In this document: one piece after another, positions 1 to 7,020 of the stretch
Layout of the letters: the number at the start of each line of letters is the position of its first letter
How positions within the stretch are numbered: position 1 is the stretch's first letter
NCBI GenBank assembly: GCA_910578425.1
Contig: CAJTQX010000011.1
Location: forward strand, 1-38,604
Source: an uncultured Anaerotignum sp.
GTDB taxonomy: Bacteria; Bacillota; Clostridia; Lachnospirales; Anaerotignaceae
Direction: 5' to 3'
Length of the DNA: 38,604 nt
The notes under the pieces: generated by a model
Told to the model about the DNA's origin: nothing
What the model saw: the letters and a program-made list of their open reading frames with translations, nothing else
Database searches by the model: none
Position numbers and translations under genes: made by a program

Positions 1-76
1 ATTTGATGTTGACATCATAAAAAAAGTAGTAACGACACATTCCACAGAGCTAAACAAGCTGGGTCTGGCTAAATGA
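1..76 (+). CDS. C-terminal tail of an unidentified protein (partial)
   Basis: An open frame enters from the left edge (frame starting at base 2) and ends at TGA 74-76, giving 24 residues ending KLGLAK. The only support that it is coding is its position: it converges on the S1-like fragment across a shared hairpin at 107-139, as expected for two genes meeting tail to tail. I do not recognise the protein. It could be part of the same mobile element as the S1-like gene, or a chance frame. Confidence 0.3.
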   Translation, partial: FDVDIIKKVVTTHSTELNKLGLAK

Positions 77-106
77 CAAAACAGCTTTTAATTGCCAATG
101 GAACAT

Positions 107-139
107 AAACGCCCCTTCCACTATGCGGAAAGGGCGTTT
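107..139. terminator. Hairpin between convergent genes
   Basis: AAACGCCCCTTCC pairs with GGAAAGGGCGTTT across a 7-nt loop (13 bp with one G-T wobble). Only short T runs follow on either strand, so termination is likely but may be weak. It lies 10 bases from the stop of the S1-like fragment and suits a bidirectional terminator. Confidence 0.5.
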
Positions 140-149
140 GCCATTTCTG

Positions 150-749
150 TCACAGCTTCGACAGTATCCTCCCATACACCTGCTTTTTCCCATCATCAAA
201 CCTTGAAATGGAAATCAGCACGGCATCGCCGATATAAAACTCCTCCTTGAAGTAATTCGGGGAATACAGGCACATACAGGTCGTGTCGTCCGAGAGCCGG
301 CAGAACACCCCGCCCGCGTAAGTGCCGCTGATGACCGCCTTGCGCGTCGAGCCGATCGGATGGCGTTTCTCCGCGCCGAAATACGGGTTTGGGTTGACCT
401 CCTTCACGGAAATCTCGATCGTCCCCGCCTGCGGGTCTGCGCTTTTCAGCCTTGCGGAAACCTGCTGCCCCGGCTTATATTCCTCCCGCAGATCCGCGAT
501 GGCGGTATAGCTCAGTTCGCGGTTGCGGATGGAAATATCAAACCCGTTGCACTCCACCAAAATACGCTTCGGCCCAACGACCAGCACGTTGCATTGCAGG
601 ATACGCCCCGGCTCGTTCCGCTGCCTGTCGCGGAAAAAGCGATTGCGGGCATAGCCCAGTGCCATACGTCTGGACGCAATGGCACATTCGCCCTCCCTGT
701 CCACGTTCGTGATGACATAATCAATCTTCGCGCCGACTGGATCTATACT
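150..749 (-). pseudogene. S1-like RNA-binding protein, N-terminus lost
   Basis: The frame is open from the stop at 750-752 (TAG on the minus strand) to its natural end at 150. The sequence reads as the middle and end of a protein with S1/OB-like beta-strand segments (about residues 30-85 and 105-180 of the part after the GTG at 704). Residues upstream of that GTG continue sensibly (VGAKIDYVITNVDREGE), so the ORF did not begin at 704. It is cut off where IS3-type sequence begins near 738-750. S1-like proteins of this size are common cargo of conjugative and phage elements in Clostridia, in line with the integrase remnant nearby. A short product from the GTG at 704 is possible but no good ribosome binding site precedes it. 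The molecular role is unknown. Confidence 0.6.
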
Positions 750-1079
750 CTAAAAGTGGACACATATATGAACTATCTGTTACAATTAGTTATACACATA
801 AAAGGAGGGCTCTTATGGCTACAAATAATTACACCAAGTACGATGAAGAATTCAAGAAATCACTTGTTTCCCTTCATCAAAACGGCAAAACACAGACCTA
901 GCTCTGCAAGGAATATGGTGTTTCCCAGTCTGCCCTTGCGAAATGGATCAAGCAATATTCCACGGTTGAAATGGATAACGGCGAAGTCCTTACCGCAAAG
1001 CAGATCAAAGAACTCCAAAAACGCAACGCCCAGCTTGAGGAGGAGAACCTTATCCTAAAAAAAGCGATTGCCATATTCA
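738..1079 (+). mobile_element. IS3-family insertion sequence, left part only
   Basis: The segment begins with a terminal-repeat-like TG plus TCTAAAAGTGGACAC and carries orfA directly behind it. The right end, orfB and the right inverted repeat are absent: at about 1076-1082 the sequence switches to a tyrosine-integrase coding frame. The left junction interrupts the S1-like gene. Both exact breakpoints are estimates. Confidence 0.6.
815..1079 (+). pseudogene. IS3-family transposase orfA, nonsense-disrupted and truncated
   Basis: An ATG at 815 follows AAAGGAGGG at 801-809. The product would be an OrfA helix-turn-helix protein (YTKYDEEFKKSLVSLHQNGK, then LCKEYGVSQSALAKWIKQYS) followed by the leucine-zipper-like segment (ELQKRNAQLEEENLILKKAI) typical of IS3 OrfA. 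An in-frame TAG at 899-901 replaces what is probably a Gln codon at codon 29, and the frame then runs into unrelated integrase sequence near 1079. Both lesions make it inactive. The missing orfB, which would hold the DDE catalytic domain, rules out autonomous transposition. Confidence 0.75.
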
Positions 1080-1271
1080 CGCCACACCAACGCGACCCTA
1101 CTCATTGCAAACGGGGTAAATGTGGCCACTGTATCTAAACGGCTCGGGCATTCTTCTTCTGCCACTACAACAAGAACCTATATCCATGCGATAAGGTCGG
1201 CAGACGAAGCCGCTGCCGAGGTGTTGCAGGACTTGCTTTCTCCAAAGCCTTCTAAACAAAGCAACGCATAA
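1080..1271 (+). pseudogene. Tyrosine recombinase (integrase), C-terminal remnant
   Basis: The last ~63 codons of a phage/ICE-type integrase remain. RHTNATLLIANGVNV matches the catalytic R/H-box helix, TVSKRLGHSS contains the second conserved box (LGH), and TTTRTYIHAI contains the nucleophilic Tyr with the usual spacing. The N-terminal arm-binding and core-binding domains and the first catalytic Arg are missing, so it is inactive. Its stop lies ~105 bp from the 3' end of tRNA-Arg with a terminator between. That is the usual arrangement for elements integrated at a tRNA 3' end, so this is very likely one end of a decayed integrated element. Confidence 0.75.
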
Positions 1272-1333
1272 TAAGCCACCGATAAGCCACTAACCACAAT
1301 TCAGCACGCTAAAACCGTTCTATTTTCAATAAC

Positions 1334-1372
1334 AAAAGCCCTCGGAAATCACTGATTCCTAAGGGCTTTTTT
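1334..1372 (+). terminator. Rho-independent terminator after the integrase remnant
   Basis: AAAAGCCCT (1334-1342) pairs with AGGGCTTTT (1362-1370), an inner GGAAATCA/TGATTCC stem extends it, and a T run follows on the plus strand. It sits between the integrase end and the tRNA 3' end, and could also serve the tRNA on the minus strand because of the A-rich left side. Confidence 0.7.
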
Positions 1373-1377
1373 CTTTC

Positions 1378-1450
1378 TGCACTCTACAGGATTCGAACCT
1401 GCGGCCTTTCGGTCCGGAGCCGAACGCTCTATCCCCTGAGCTAAGAGTGC
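1378..1450 (-). tRNA. tRNA-Arg (anticodon CCG)
   Basis: The 73-nt cloverleaf reads from 1450 down to 1378. The acceptor stem is GCACTCT/AGAGTGC with discriminator A. The D arm is GCTC-AGGGGATA-GAGC. The anticodon arm is TTCGG-CTCCGGA-CCGAA, giving anticodon CCG (Arg, codon CGG). The T arm is GCAGG-TTCGAAT-CCTGT. CCA is not encoded. A good promoter lies at 1491-1519. The short leader contains a GACAGCG/CGCTGTC hairpin at 1454-1473, immediately 5' of the mature end. The 3' end points toward the integrase remnant, making this the probable attachment site of the decayed element. Confidence 0.95.
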
Positions 1451-1490
1451 GCAGACAGCGTTTTCACGCTGTCTCAAGACTGCAACGTCT

Positions 1491-1519
1491 ATTTTACATG
1501 GAAACTCCGCAAATGTCAA
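1491..1519 (-). promoter_or_regulatory. Promoter of tRNA-Arg
   Basis: Minus strand: -35 TTGACA (1514-1519), 17-bp spacer, -10 TAAAAT (1491-1496). Initiation would fall near 1484, giving a ~35-nt leader that contains a stable hairpin. Confidence 0.75.
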
Positions 1520-1550
1520 ACATTTCCGCAGTAATTTTAATATTTTTCTG

Positions 1551-1573
1551 AAAAAACATGAACAGCCTGTTCA
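1551..1573 (-). terminator. Terminator of the CNNM/CBS gene
   Basis: On the minus strand the palindrome TGAACAGGCTGTTCA is followed by TGTTTTTTC. It lies about 25 bases past the stop codon of the CNNM/CBS gene. Confidence 0.65.
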
Positions 1574-1596
1574 AATCACCGCTCTGTCTTTCTTTA

Positions 1597-2853
1597 TTAT
1601 CGGTAAACCCGCAGCTTTTCGACACGGTTCTTTTCCATCTCTTCCACAATAATGCGCAGCCCGTCCGCCTCGATTTCCTCGCCGCCATGAGGAAAATTCC
1701 CCAGCACGAGCAAAACATAGCCGGCAATGGTATCAACCTCGTCGCTTTCCAGCCTGCAGCCGACCATCTCATTGAAGTCCTCCAAACGGGTACTGCCATC
1801 CACAACAAACTCGTTTTCCTGAATCATCTGGATTCCTTCCTCTTCGTTGTCATATTCGTCCTCGATCTCCCCAACGATTTCCTCCAAAATATCCTCCATC
1901 GTAACCAGCCCCGACGTTCCGCCATATTCATCCAGCACCACAGCCACAGCCAGCCTGTTCTTTTTCATCTCCGCAAGCAGCTCCGCAACGGGCTTGCTTT
2001 CAAACGTAAAATAAGGCTCCCGCATGTACTTCTCCGCAGAAAAGTCCTCCGGTTCCGCAAAGAAAACATCTTTCACATACAGTATCCCGATGATATCGTC
2101 CAAATCCTCGCCATAAACCGGCATACGGGAAAACCCTTCCTGCCGGATCAGTTCAGAAAATTCCTCATAAGTAACCTCTTTGGATACCGCCAGCATATCT
2201 GTTCTGGGCGTCATAACGTCCTTCGCCTTGGAATCTCCAAAATCAAACACATTGTTAATCATCGTTCGTTCATCGGATTCCAAAACGCCTTCTTCATGGC
2301 TGACATTCACGATCGTTTTCAGTTCCGCCTGCGTAATCAGCGGGGCTTTTTCGCCGGGCACACAGCCGAACAGCCGCACCAGCGTCCCCGTAATCACATT
2401 CAGCACGGCAACCGCAGGCCTGAATATCACAACACAGACTGCGACTACACGCACCACGATAAGCGCGACCTTTTCCGCCTTCTGCGCAGCAATGGTCTTT
2501 GGCGTTATCTCGCCGAAAATCAATATAATCACAGTAATAATAATCGTAGCAATCCCCGCGCCGTTGCCCGTATTCCCGTGGAACATCTGTATCGCCAGCG
2601 CAGTCGTCAACGCGGACGCACCGTTGTTTACCAGATTGTTCCCCACCAGTATCGAGCTGAGCAGCCTGTCGGGGTTTTCCAGCAGCTTCAAAATGAGGTC
2701 CGCGTTCTTTACATTTTCCTCCACCATGTTCCGCAGCCGTATTTTGCTGACCGACATCAGTGCCGTTTCCGAGGCGGAAAAAAATGCTGAACCGCACACC
2801 AAAATTACCAATAACCCAATTAACAATGGACTGCCAGATCCGTCCACGATCAT
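1597..2853 (-). CDS. CNNM-domain/CBS-pair membrane protein (CorC/HlyC family)
   Basis: Family members are implicated in export or homeostasis of divalent metal ions (Mg2+/Co2+). The product is 418 residues. The CNNM transmembrane domain covers about residues 1-180, with a first helix (LLIGLLVILVCGSAFFSASE) followed by the ETALMSVSK segment typical of DUF21/CNNM. A CBS pair covers about 200-320 (DVMTPRTDMLAVS; DEYGGTSGLVTMEDILEEIV). The CorC/HlyC C-terminal domain covers about 330-415. ATG 2853 is preferred over the GTG at 2856 because AAGGAG then sits at a usable distance. The length is normal. A promoter at 3025-3053 and a ~165-nt leader precede it, and a terminator follows. The ion cannot be inferred. 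The old name hemolysin is a family label, not a demonstrated activity. Confidence 0.9.
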   Translation of the reverse strand: MIVDGSGSPLLIGLLVILVCGSAFFSASETALMSVSKIRLRNMVEENVKNADLILKLLENPDRLLSSILVGNNLVNNGASALTTALAIQMFHGNTGNGAGIATIIITVIILIFGEITPKTIAAQKAEKVALIVVRVVAVCVVIFRPAVAVLNVITGTLVRLFGCVPGEKAPLITQAELKTIVNVSHEEGVLESDERTMINNVFDFGDSKAKDVMTPRTDMLAVSKEVTYEEFSELIRQEGFSRMPVYGEDLDDIIGILYVKDVFFAEPEDFSAEKYMREPYFTFESKPVAELLAEMKKNRLAVAVVLDEYGGTSGLVTMEDILEEIVGEIEDEYDNEEEGIQMIQENEFVVDGSTRLEDFNEMVGCRLESDEVDTIAGYVLLVLGNFPHGGEEIEADGLRIIVEEMEKNRVEKLRVYR

Positions 2854-3018
2854 CACTCTCCTTTTTTCTTATAAACCATAGTGTTTTTGTTCTGCCATGC
2901 TCCTCAATTTCTAACCATATGCAGCAGGCAGTTTCGTGGAACCGTTTTCCCGTCTGCTGTCAGTCCGGAACACAGGTTACCTTTTTTTACCAATTTCGCC
3001 GCGCCGTTTTGTTGGTTA
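2854..3018 (-). promoter_or_regulatory. Long structured 5' leader of the CNNM/CBS gene
   Basis: Between the predicted start of transcription (~3018) and ATG 2853 lie ~165 nt with no ORF of note. On the minus strand ACCAA pairs with TTGGT soon after initiation. Later a CAGCAG/CTGCTG stem (2922-2959) encloses a G-rich/C-rich inner segment. I could not match it to a riboswitch class I know. The region 3054-3209 upstream holds only a weak stem (ATGCT/AGCAT followed by a T-rich stretch near 3122-3155) that could end the upstream DUF3795 transcript. Confidence 0.4.
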
Positions 3019-3024
3019 ACGGAT

Positions 3025-3053
3025 ATCATATCAAAAATTTACCCGCTTGGCAA
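3025..3053 (-). promoter_or_regulatory. Promoter of the CNNM/CBS gene
   Basis: Minus strand: -35 TTGCCA (3048-3053), 17-bp spacer, -10 TATGAT (3025-3030). It is the best-spaced promoter-like pair in the 356-bp gap. Confidence 0.55.
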
Positions 3054-3209
3054 TATCCCCGCCCATAAATTTTTTGTATATTTCCGAAAGCAGGTGTTTT
3101 GTTTGCCTTTTGGGGAAATGCGCTCAAAATATATAAATGCTAAAACACAGCATCCTTTTCTGCGCCAATCACATCATCTGCGGCAGCCCGGCAGCCTGCA
3201 CGCTGAAAT

Positions 3210-3584
3210 CTATCGGGTTCCTGTCCGGATAAACGCAATCAATCTCTCCACATCATCAAAATCATCATAATCGCCAAAGACTCCCTCCCTGTGGTATATT
3301 ACCCCATTTTTTTCGTTTCTTTCCAAACAGTTCAGAAGTTCTTCTTCTCCATACCGCCTGATAAATATATTAAAACCATATGGCTTTATTTTTTCCAGCA
3401 GCCCTTTTCTGCAATCCTCTCCGCATTCATAGCAGTGGGAAATTTTCTTCTCTATTGAACACAGCCTGTTTTCACAATCATGATATCCAGGACATTCTCC
3501 GGAATTGCATCCCTCACATGTTACATTTTCCGTACATAAACAGCATGCCAAACCGCATCGTGCAATCCCAAGCTCTCTTTTCAT
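3210..3584 (-). CDS. Small cysteine-rich DUF3795-like protein
   Basis: 124 residues with about 11 cysteines in the first half: CGLACCLCTENVTCEGC, then CPGYHDCENRLC, then CYECGEDC. The pattern suits a zinc or iron-sulfur site and matches the general look of DUF3795 proteins, whose function is unknown to me. The C-terminal half (KIKPYGFNIFIRRYG onward) is non-cysteine and predicted helical. ATG 3584 follows GGAAGGAG at good spacing, which excludes the TTG six codons upstream. It follows the previous gene by ~45 bp and is probably the last gene of an ABC-F-led transcript. Confidence 0.7.
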   Translation of the reverse strand: MKRELGIARCGLACCLCTENVTCEGCNSGECPGYHDCENRLCSIEKKISHCYECGEDCRKGLLEKIKPYGFNIFIRRYGEEELLNCLERNEKNGVIYHREGVFGDYDDFDDVERLIAFIRTGTR

Positions 3585-3629
3585 ATATGGCTCCTTCCCC
3601 AATATCCAAATCCCGCTGGATATTTTTGT

Positions 3630-3998
3630 TTATTTTCCAGGTTCTACCGTTACGGCAAAACGACATCTCTGTGCGCCGCCTAAAACCGTTTCCATTATCT
3701 CCACTGAAACCTGTTTTCCCGGCAGAAGCGTTTCCAGGATATACAATATGCTTTGCCTGGAACATTCGCAATGCGCAGGGTCTGTCGTTTCCCCGTTCTG
3801 CACCTCGGGACAGACATATTTCGGATACCCGACCTCATAACGCCGGTAAGGCTCTATGATTTTAGCAAAAAAGCCTTCCGTATCTCCGTACTTTCGGTAC
3901 TGTTCATCCAGCGAACTGCTGCATTCCCTGAACTGTGCCATCTGCACCGGCAAAACCGTATCCTTCACACAGCTTATCGCTTTCTTTCTGTAATCCAT
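3630..3998 (-). CDS. Conserved hypothetical protein with paired cysteines
   Basis: 122 residues, no signal peptide or membrane segment. The N-terminal half is helical. The centre has YVCPEVQNG and then CECSRQSILYILETLLPGK, and the end has QRCRFAVTVE. The ExCxCS helix plus a terminal cysteine-Arg/Lys-Phe beta strand is reminiscent of V4R/4-vinyl-reductase-type small-molecule sensing domains, but the resemblance is weak and I do not assign it. ATG 3998 follows AGGAG. It starts ~10 bp after the ABC-F stop, so co-transcription is very likely. Confidence 0.65.
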   Translation of the reverse strand: MDYRKKAISCVKDTVLPVQMAQFRECSSSLDEQYRKYGDTEGFFAKIIEPYRRYEVGYPKYVCPEVQNGETTDPAHCECSRQSILYILETLLPGKQVSVEIMETVLGGAQRCRFAVTVEPGK

Positions 3999-4008
3999 CA
4001 CTTTCTCC

Positions 4009-5925
4009 TTATCTTTTATTCCGCTCTATCTCCTCCGCCAGCTCGCTCAGCTCCATCCAACGCTCCATGCGTTCCTCCAAAGCATTTTCCAGCTTTTCCT
4101 TCTCCGCAGAAATTTCCTGCAAGCGCACATAATCCGTCATACATTCCGCCATATCCCGCTCCGCCGCCGCAATTTTTTCTTCCAGCGCGGCAATCTCCGC
4201 GCCAATGCCGTCATACTCCCTCTGGTCTTTATAGCTCATCTTTTTCAGCGGTGCAGCATTCTCTTTCCGTCCGTCCTTCGGCGGCTCTTTTTTGGGTGCG
4301 GGCTGCTTCCCTTCCGGTTCCTGCGGAAGCTCCCGCTCTCTCGCCGCTTTCATATCGGAATAACCGCCCTCATACTGCCGGATATTTCCATCTCCCACAA
4401 ACGCAAATATCCGCCCGCAGGTTTTATCCAGAAAATACCTGTCATGTGAAACAGAAACCACTGCTCCCTGAAAGCGTTCCAGATAATCCTCCAATATCAT
4501 CAGCGTTTCAATATCCAAATCGTTTGTCGGCTCATCCAGAAACAGGATATTCGGCGCGCCCATCAGCACCCGCGCCAGATAAAGCCGCCGTCTTTCCCCG
4601 CCGGAAAGCATGGAAATCGGCCCCCTCTGCATATCCATTGGGAACAGGAACCGTTCCAGCATCTGCGAAGCCGTAATTTTTTCATCGCCCGCACGCACAA
4701 CCTCCGCCACGTCGCGGATATAATCAATGACCCGCCGGGTCTCGTCCATATCCTCATTTTCCTGCGCGAATATGCCAATTTTGACTGTCTCCCCGCGTTC
4801 CACAGTGCCGCTGTCCGGCGCAAGCCTGCCCGTCATTAGCCGCAGGAGCGTTGTTTTGCCGCAGCCGTTTTCTCCGGTAATGCCAATACGGTCGTCCCGC
4901 TGTATGATGTAGCTGAAATCCCGGATAACCGTTTTCCCGCCGAACGCCTTTGCCGCATGGGAAAGTTCGATCGTCTTTTTCCCCAGCCTGCTCCCCGCAG
5001 AGGAAAGCTCCACCGTCTGCTTTTCTTCCGCTGCTTTCTGCGCGGAAACCTGCTCAAACCGCTGCAAGCGCGCCTTTTGCTTCGTACTCCTCGCCTGCGC
5101 GCCCCGCCGCACCCATTCCAATTCTGTCCGCAGGAAATTCTGCCGTTTTCGCTCCCCTGCGGCAAGCAATTCCTCCCGCTCCGCCTTCATCTCTAAAAAA
5201 CGCGAATAATTCGCCTGATAGGAATACATCTTCCCTTTTTCCAGCTCCAGCGTGCGGTTTGCCACCCTGTCCAGAAAATACCTGTCATGTGTCACCATCA
5301 GCAAAGCTCTGGAATATTTTTCCAGATACTTTTCCAGCCAGTCTACTGTATCGTTGTCAATATGGTTCGTTGGCTCGTCCAATATCAGCAAATCAACCGG
5401 AGCAATCAAAGCCGCCGCCAGTGCTGTGCGTTTCCGCTGCCCGCCGGAAAGCGTTTCCACTTTCTGCGAAAAATCCGTAATACCCAGCTTTGTCAATATG
5501 GTTTTCGCTTCGCTTTCCAACGACCATGCTTCGGCCTTATCCATTTTTTCCGCAAGCTCCGCCGCAAGGCGCGTCAGCCGCGCATCTTCCGGCGTTTCCG
5601 CCAAAGCCGCAAGCGTTTCCTCATATTCGCGCACCAATGCCATTTTAGGGTTATCTCCCGCGAAAACCTGCTGCAAAACAGACGTCCCCGCCGTAAAAAC
5701 AGGCGTCTGCGGAAGATATGCCAGCTTCAGCCCCTTCATGGCAACAATTTCGCCGCTGTCGCCCTGTTCCGCGCCTGCCACAATCTTCAAAAGCGTGCTT
5801 TTCCCTGTGCCATTCACACCAATCACGCCGATTTTGTCGCCTTCGTGTATACTGAATGAAATATCATCGAAAATCACTCTTGTACCGTAGCTTTTTTTGA
5901 TATGTTCCGCTGTCAGGTAAACCAT
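4009..5925 (-). CDS. ABC-F family ATPase (Uup/YfmR-like)
   Basis: A soluble tandem ABC ATPase of 638 residues. ABC-F proteins bind the ribosomal E site and relieve stalled or antibiotic-blocked ribosomes. They lack membrane domains. ABC1 has Walker A GVNGTGKST (about residues 38-46), signature LSGGQ and Walker B LLILDEPTNHID. The interdomain linker (about 235-310) is rich in Arg/Lys/Glu. ABC2 has GENGCGKTT, LSGGE and ILFLDEPTNDLD. A charged C-terminal coiled coil (about 535-638) is typical of the Uup group. ATG 5925 follows GGAGAGG; an upstream TTG is less likely. The gene heads a short operon with the two small Cys proteins and follows lgt after a hairpin. Which ABC-F subfamily it belongs to, and any antibiotic link, is not determined here. 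Confidence 0.92.
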   Translation of the reverse strand: MVYLTAEHIKKSYGTRVIFDDISFSIHEGDKIGVIGVNGTGKSTLLKIVAGAEQGDSGEIVAMKGLKLAYLPQTPVFTAGTSVLQQVFAGDNPKMALVREYEETLAALAETPEDARLTRLAAELAEKMDKAEAWSLESEAKTILTKLGITDFSQKVETLSGGQRKRTALAAALIAPVDLLILDEPTNHIDNDTVDWLEKYLEKYSRALLMVTHDRYFLDRVANRTLELEKGKMYSYQANYSRFLEMKAEREELLAAGERKRQNFLRTELEWVRRGAQARSTKQKARLQRFEQVSAQKAAEEKQTVELSSAGSRLGKKTIELSHAAKAFGGKTVIRDFSYIIQRDDRIGITGENGCGKTTLLRLMTGRLAPDSGTVERGETVKIGIFAQENEDMDETRRVIDYIRDVAEVVRAGDEKITASQMLERFLFPMDMQRGPISMLSGGERRRLYLARVLMGAPNILFLDEPTNDLDIETLMILEDYLERFQGAVVSVSHDRYFLDKTCGRIFAFVGDGNIRQYEGGYSDMKAARERELPQEPEGKQPAPKKEPPKDGRKENAAPLKKMSYKDQREYDGIGAEIAALEEKIAAAERDMAECMTDYVRLQEISAEKEKLENALEERMERWMELSELAEEIERNKR

Positions 5926-5953
5926 TTTCGTCCTCTCCAAACTTATGTAAAGA

Positions 5954-5990
5954 GACCCGTTCGCCGCGTATCCATGCGGCCGAAAGGGTC
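5954..5990 (-). terminator. Hairpin between lgt and the ABC-F gene
   Basis: On the minus strand GACCC and GCCGC pair with GCGGC and GGGTC around a short loop, followed by TCTTTA. The stem overlaps the lgt stop codon. The short T run suggests partial termination. Confidence 0.45.
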
Positions 5991-6855
5991 AGGCTTCTGT
6001 AACATGTTCCTTCTTTTCCCGTTTCCATTTCCAAACCAAAAAGCATATTGCCGCCACAATCAGTCCGGCGGAAAGCAGCTGCGAAACGGCAAACCCGCCA
6101 ATTTTCAACTGGTCTGTCCGCAGTCCCTCGATCCAGACGCGTCCCAGCGCGTAGCCCAGCAGGTAAAGCCCGAAAATCTCTCCGTCAAATTTTTTATGCC
6201 GCCGCAGTATCATCAGCAGTATAAAAACGCCCAGATTCCAAAGCGATTCGTATAAAAATGTCGGGTGTACCTGAATATATTCCACGCCATTGACAACCTG
6301 CAAATGCTCCAGAATATCCGGCGAAAGGTCGCCAGCCCTCACATCATCCAGCGGGTATCGCATTGCAAACAGCCCTTCCGTAAACCCGCCGAAGGCTTCT
6401 CTGTTGAAAAAGTTCCCCCAGCGACCCAGCATCTGCCCGAAAATAAGACAGGGCGCGCCGGTATCCGCCAGAAGCCAGAAGTCCATACCCTTCTTTTTAC
6501 TGTACACAATCGCTGTCAGTATGCTTGCAATAACTGCGCCATAAATTGCCAGACCGCCCTCACGCAGCGCAAATATTTTTTCCGGATGCGCGCTGTAATA
6601 ATCCCATGAAAAAATGACGTAATACAGCCTTGCGCCAATCACTGCAAAAACAAGCGCGTACAGGGCGAAATCCACATACTGGTCGGGGTCCTGCCCTGTG
6701 CGCTTTGCCTCCCGCAGGGCAAGCCAGACCCCGATCACTACGGCAAGGCCAATAAAAATACCATACCAATATACATTTTTACCAAACAGCGTGAACGCCG
6801 TCCGGTCCAAATGCATAATTTCTATTCCCAGATTGGGAAACCAAATTTCCGGCAT
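5989..6855 (-). CDS. lgt: Prolipoprotein diacylglyceryl transferase
   Basis: Lgt transfers the diacylglyceryl group of phosphatidylglycerol to the lipobox cysteine of prolipoproteins at the cytoplasmic membrane. 288 residues with about seven hydrophobic segments. Family landmarks: YWYGIFIGLAVVIGVWLA near the N-terminus, ARLYYVIF, REGGLAIYGAVI (conserved Gly/Tyr region), the signature GRWGNFFNREAFGG, HPTFLYESLWNLG, and GRVWIEGLRTD. ATG 6855 follows AGGAG at 6-nt spacing, so the longer upstream frame is not coding. The leader contains a palindromic repeat (6889-6986). The window itself encodes at least two likely substrates, ZnuA and DctP. Confidence 0.96.
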   Translation of the reverse strand: MPEIWFPNLGIEIMHLDRTAFTLFGKNVYWYGIFIGLAVVIGVWLALREAKRTGQDPDQYVDFALYALVFAVIGARLYYVIFSWDYYSAHPEKIFALREGGLAIYGAVIASILTAIVYSKKKGMDFWLLADTGAPCLIFGQMLGRWGNFFNREAFGGFTEGLFAMRYPLDDVRAGDLSPDILEHLQVVNGVEYIQVHPTFLYESLWNLGVFILLMILRRHKKFDGEIFGLYLLGYALGRVWIEGLRTDQLKIGGFAVSQLLSAGLIVAAICFLVWKWKREKKEHVTEA

Positions 6856-6888
6856 ACTTTCTCCTTCTTTCCCTGAAAATATAAAGAC

Positions 6889-6986
6889 CTTTAAGACCGT
6901 GGGGCTCTGCCCCACTTCCCCGCAGGGAGCAATGCTCCTTGACCTCAATTTGCCAGACACGCCAAAGCGTGTCTGGTGAGATTTCA
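6889..6986 (-). repeat. Modular palindromic repeat, copy 1
   Basis: Minus-strand order: CCAGACACGC/GCGTGTCTGG stem, GGTCAAGG, GGAGCA/TGCTCC stem, then GTGGGGC-AGA-GCCCCAC followed by GGTCTT. The last module and the GGTCAAGG box recur at 9616-9745, 9779-9870, 14919-15150 and 17977-18133. It ends ~35 bp upstream of the lgt start, in the same orientation as lgt. Confidence 0.7.
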
Positions 6987-7020
6987 TTTCACAGCCTTCT
7001 GAGCCGCAAAATTTCCTTCC

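Noticed and set aside
1..1450. Intact prophage or conjugative element
   Set aside because: Only fragments are present (truncated S1-like protein, broken orfA, integrase tail); no structural, transfer or replication genes lie in the window.
1558..2790. Long plus-strand open frame (410 codons) opposite the CNNM/CBS gene
   Set aside because: Composition is that of an antisense shadow (His/Arg/Gln-rich, no domain) and the minus strand encodes a full recognisable protein with an SD and a terminator.
2854..3018. Assignment of the CNNM leader to a known riboswitch class (M-box, cobalamin, yybP-ykoY, FMN)
   Set aside because: None of the conserved core sequences of these classes could be found by reading; left as an unassigned structured leader.
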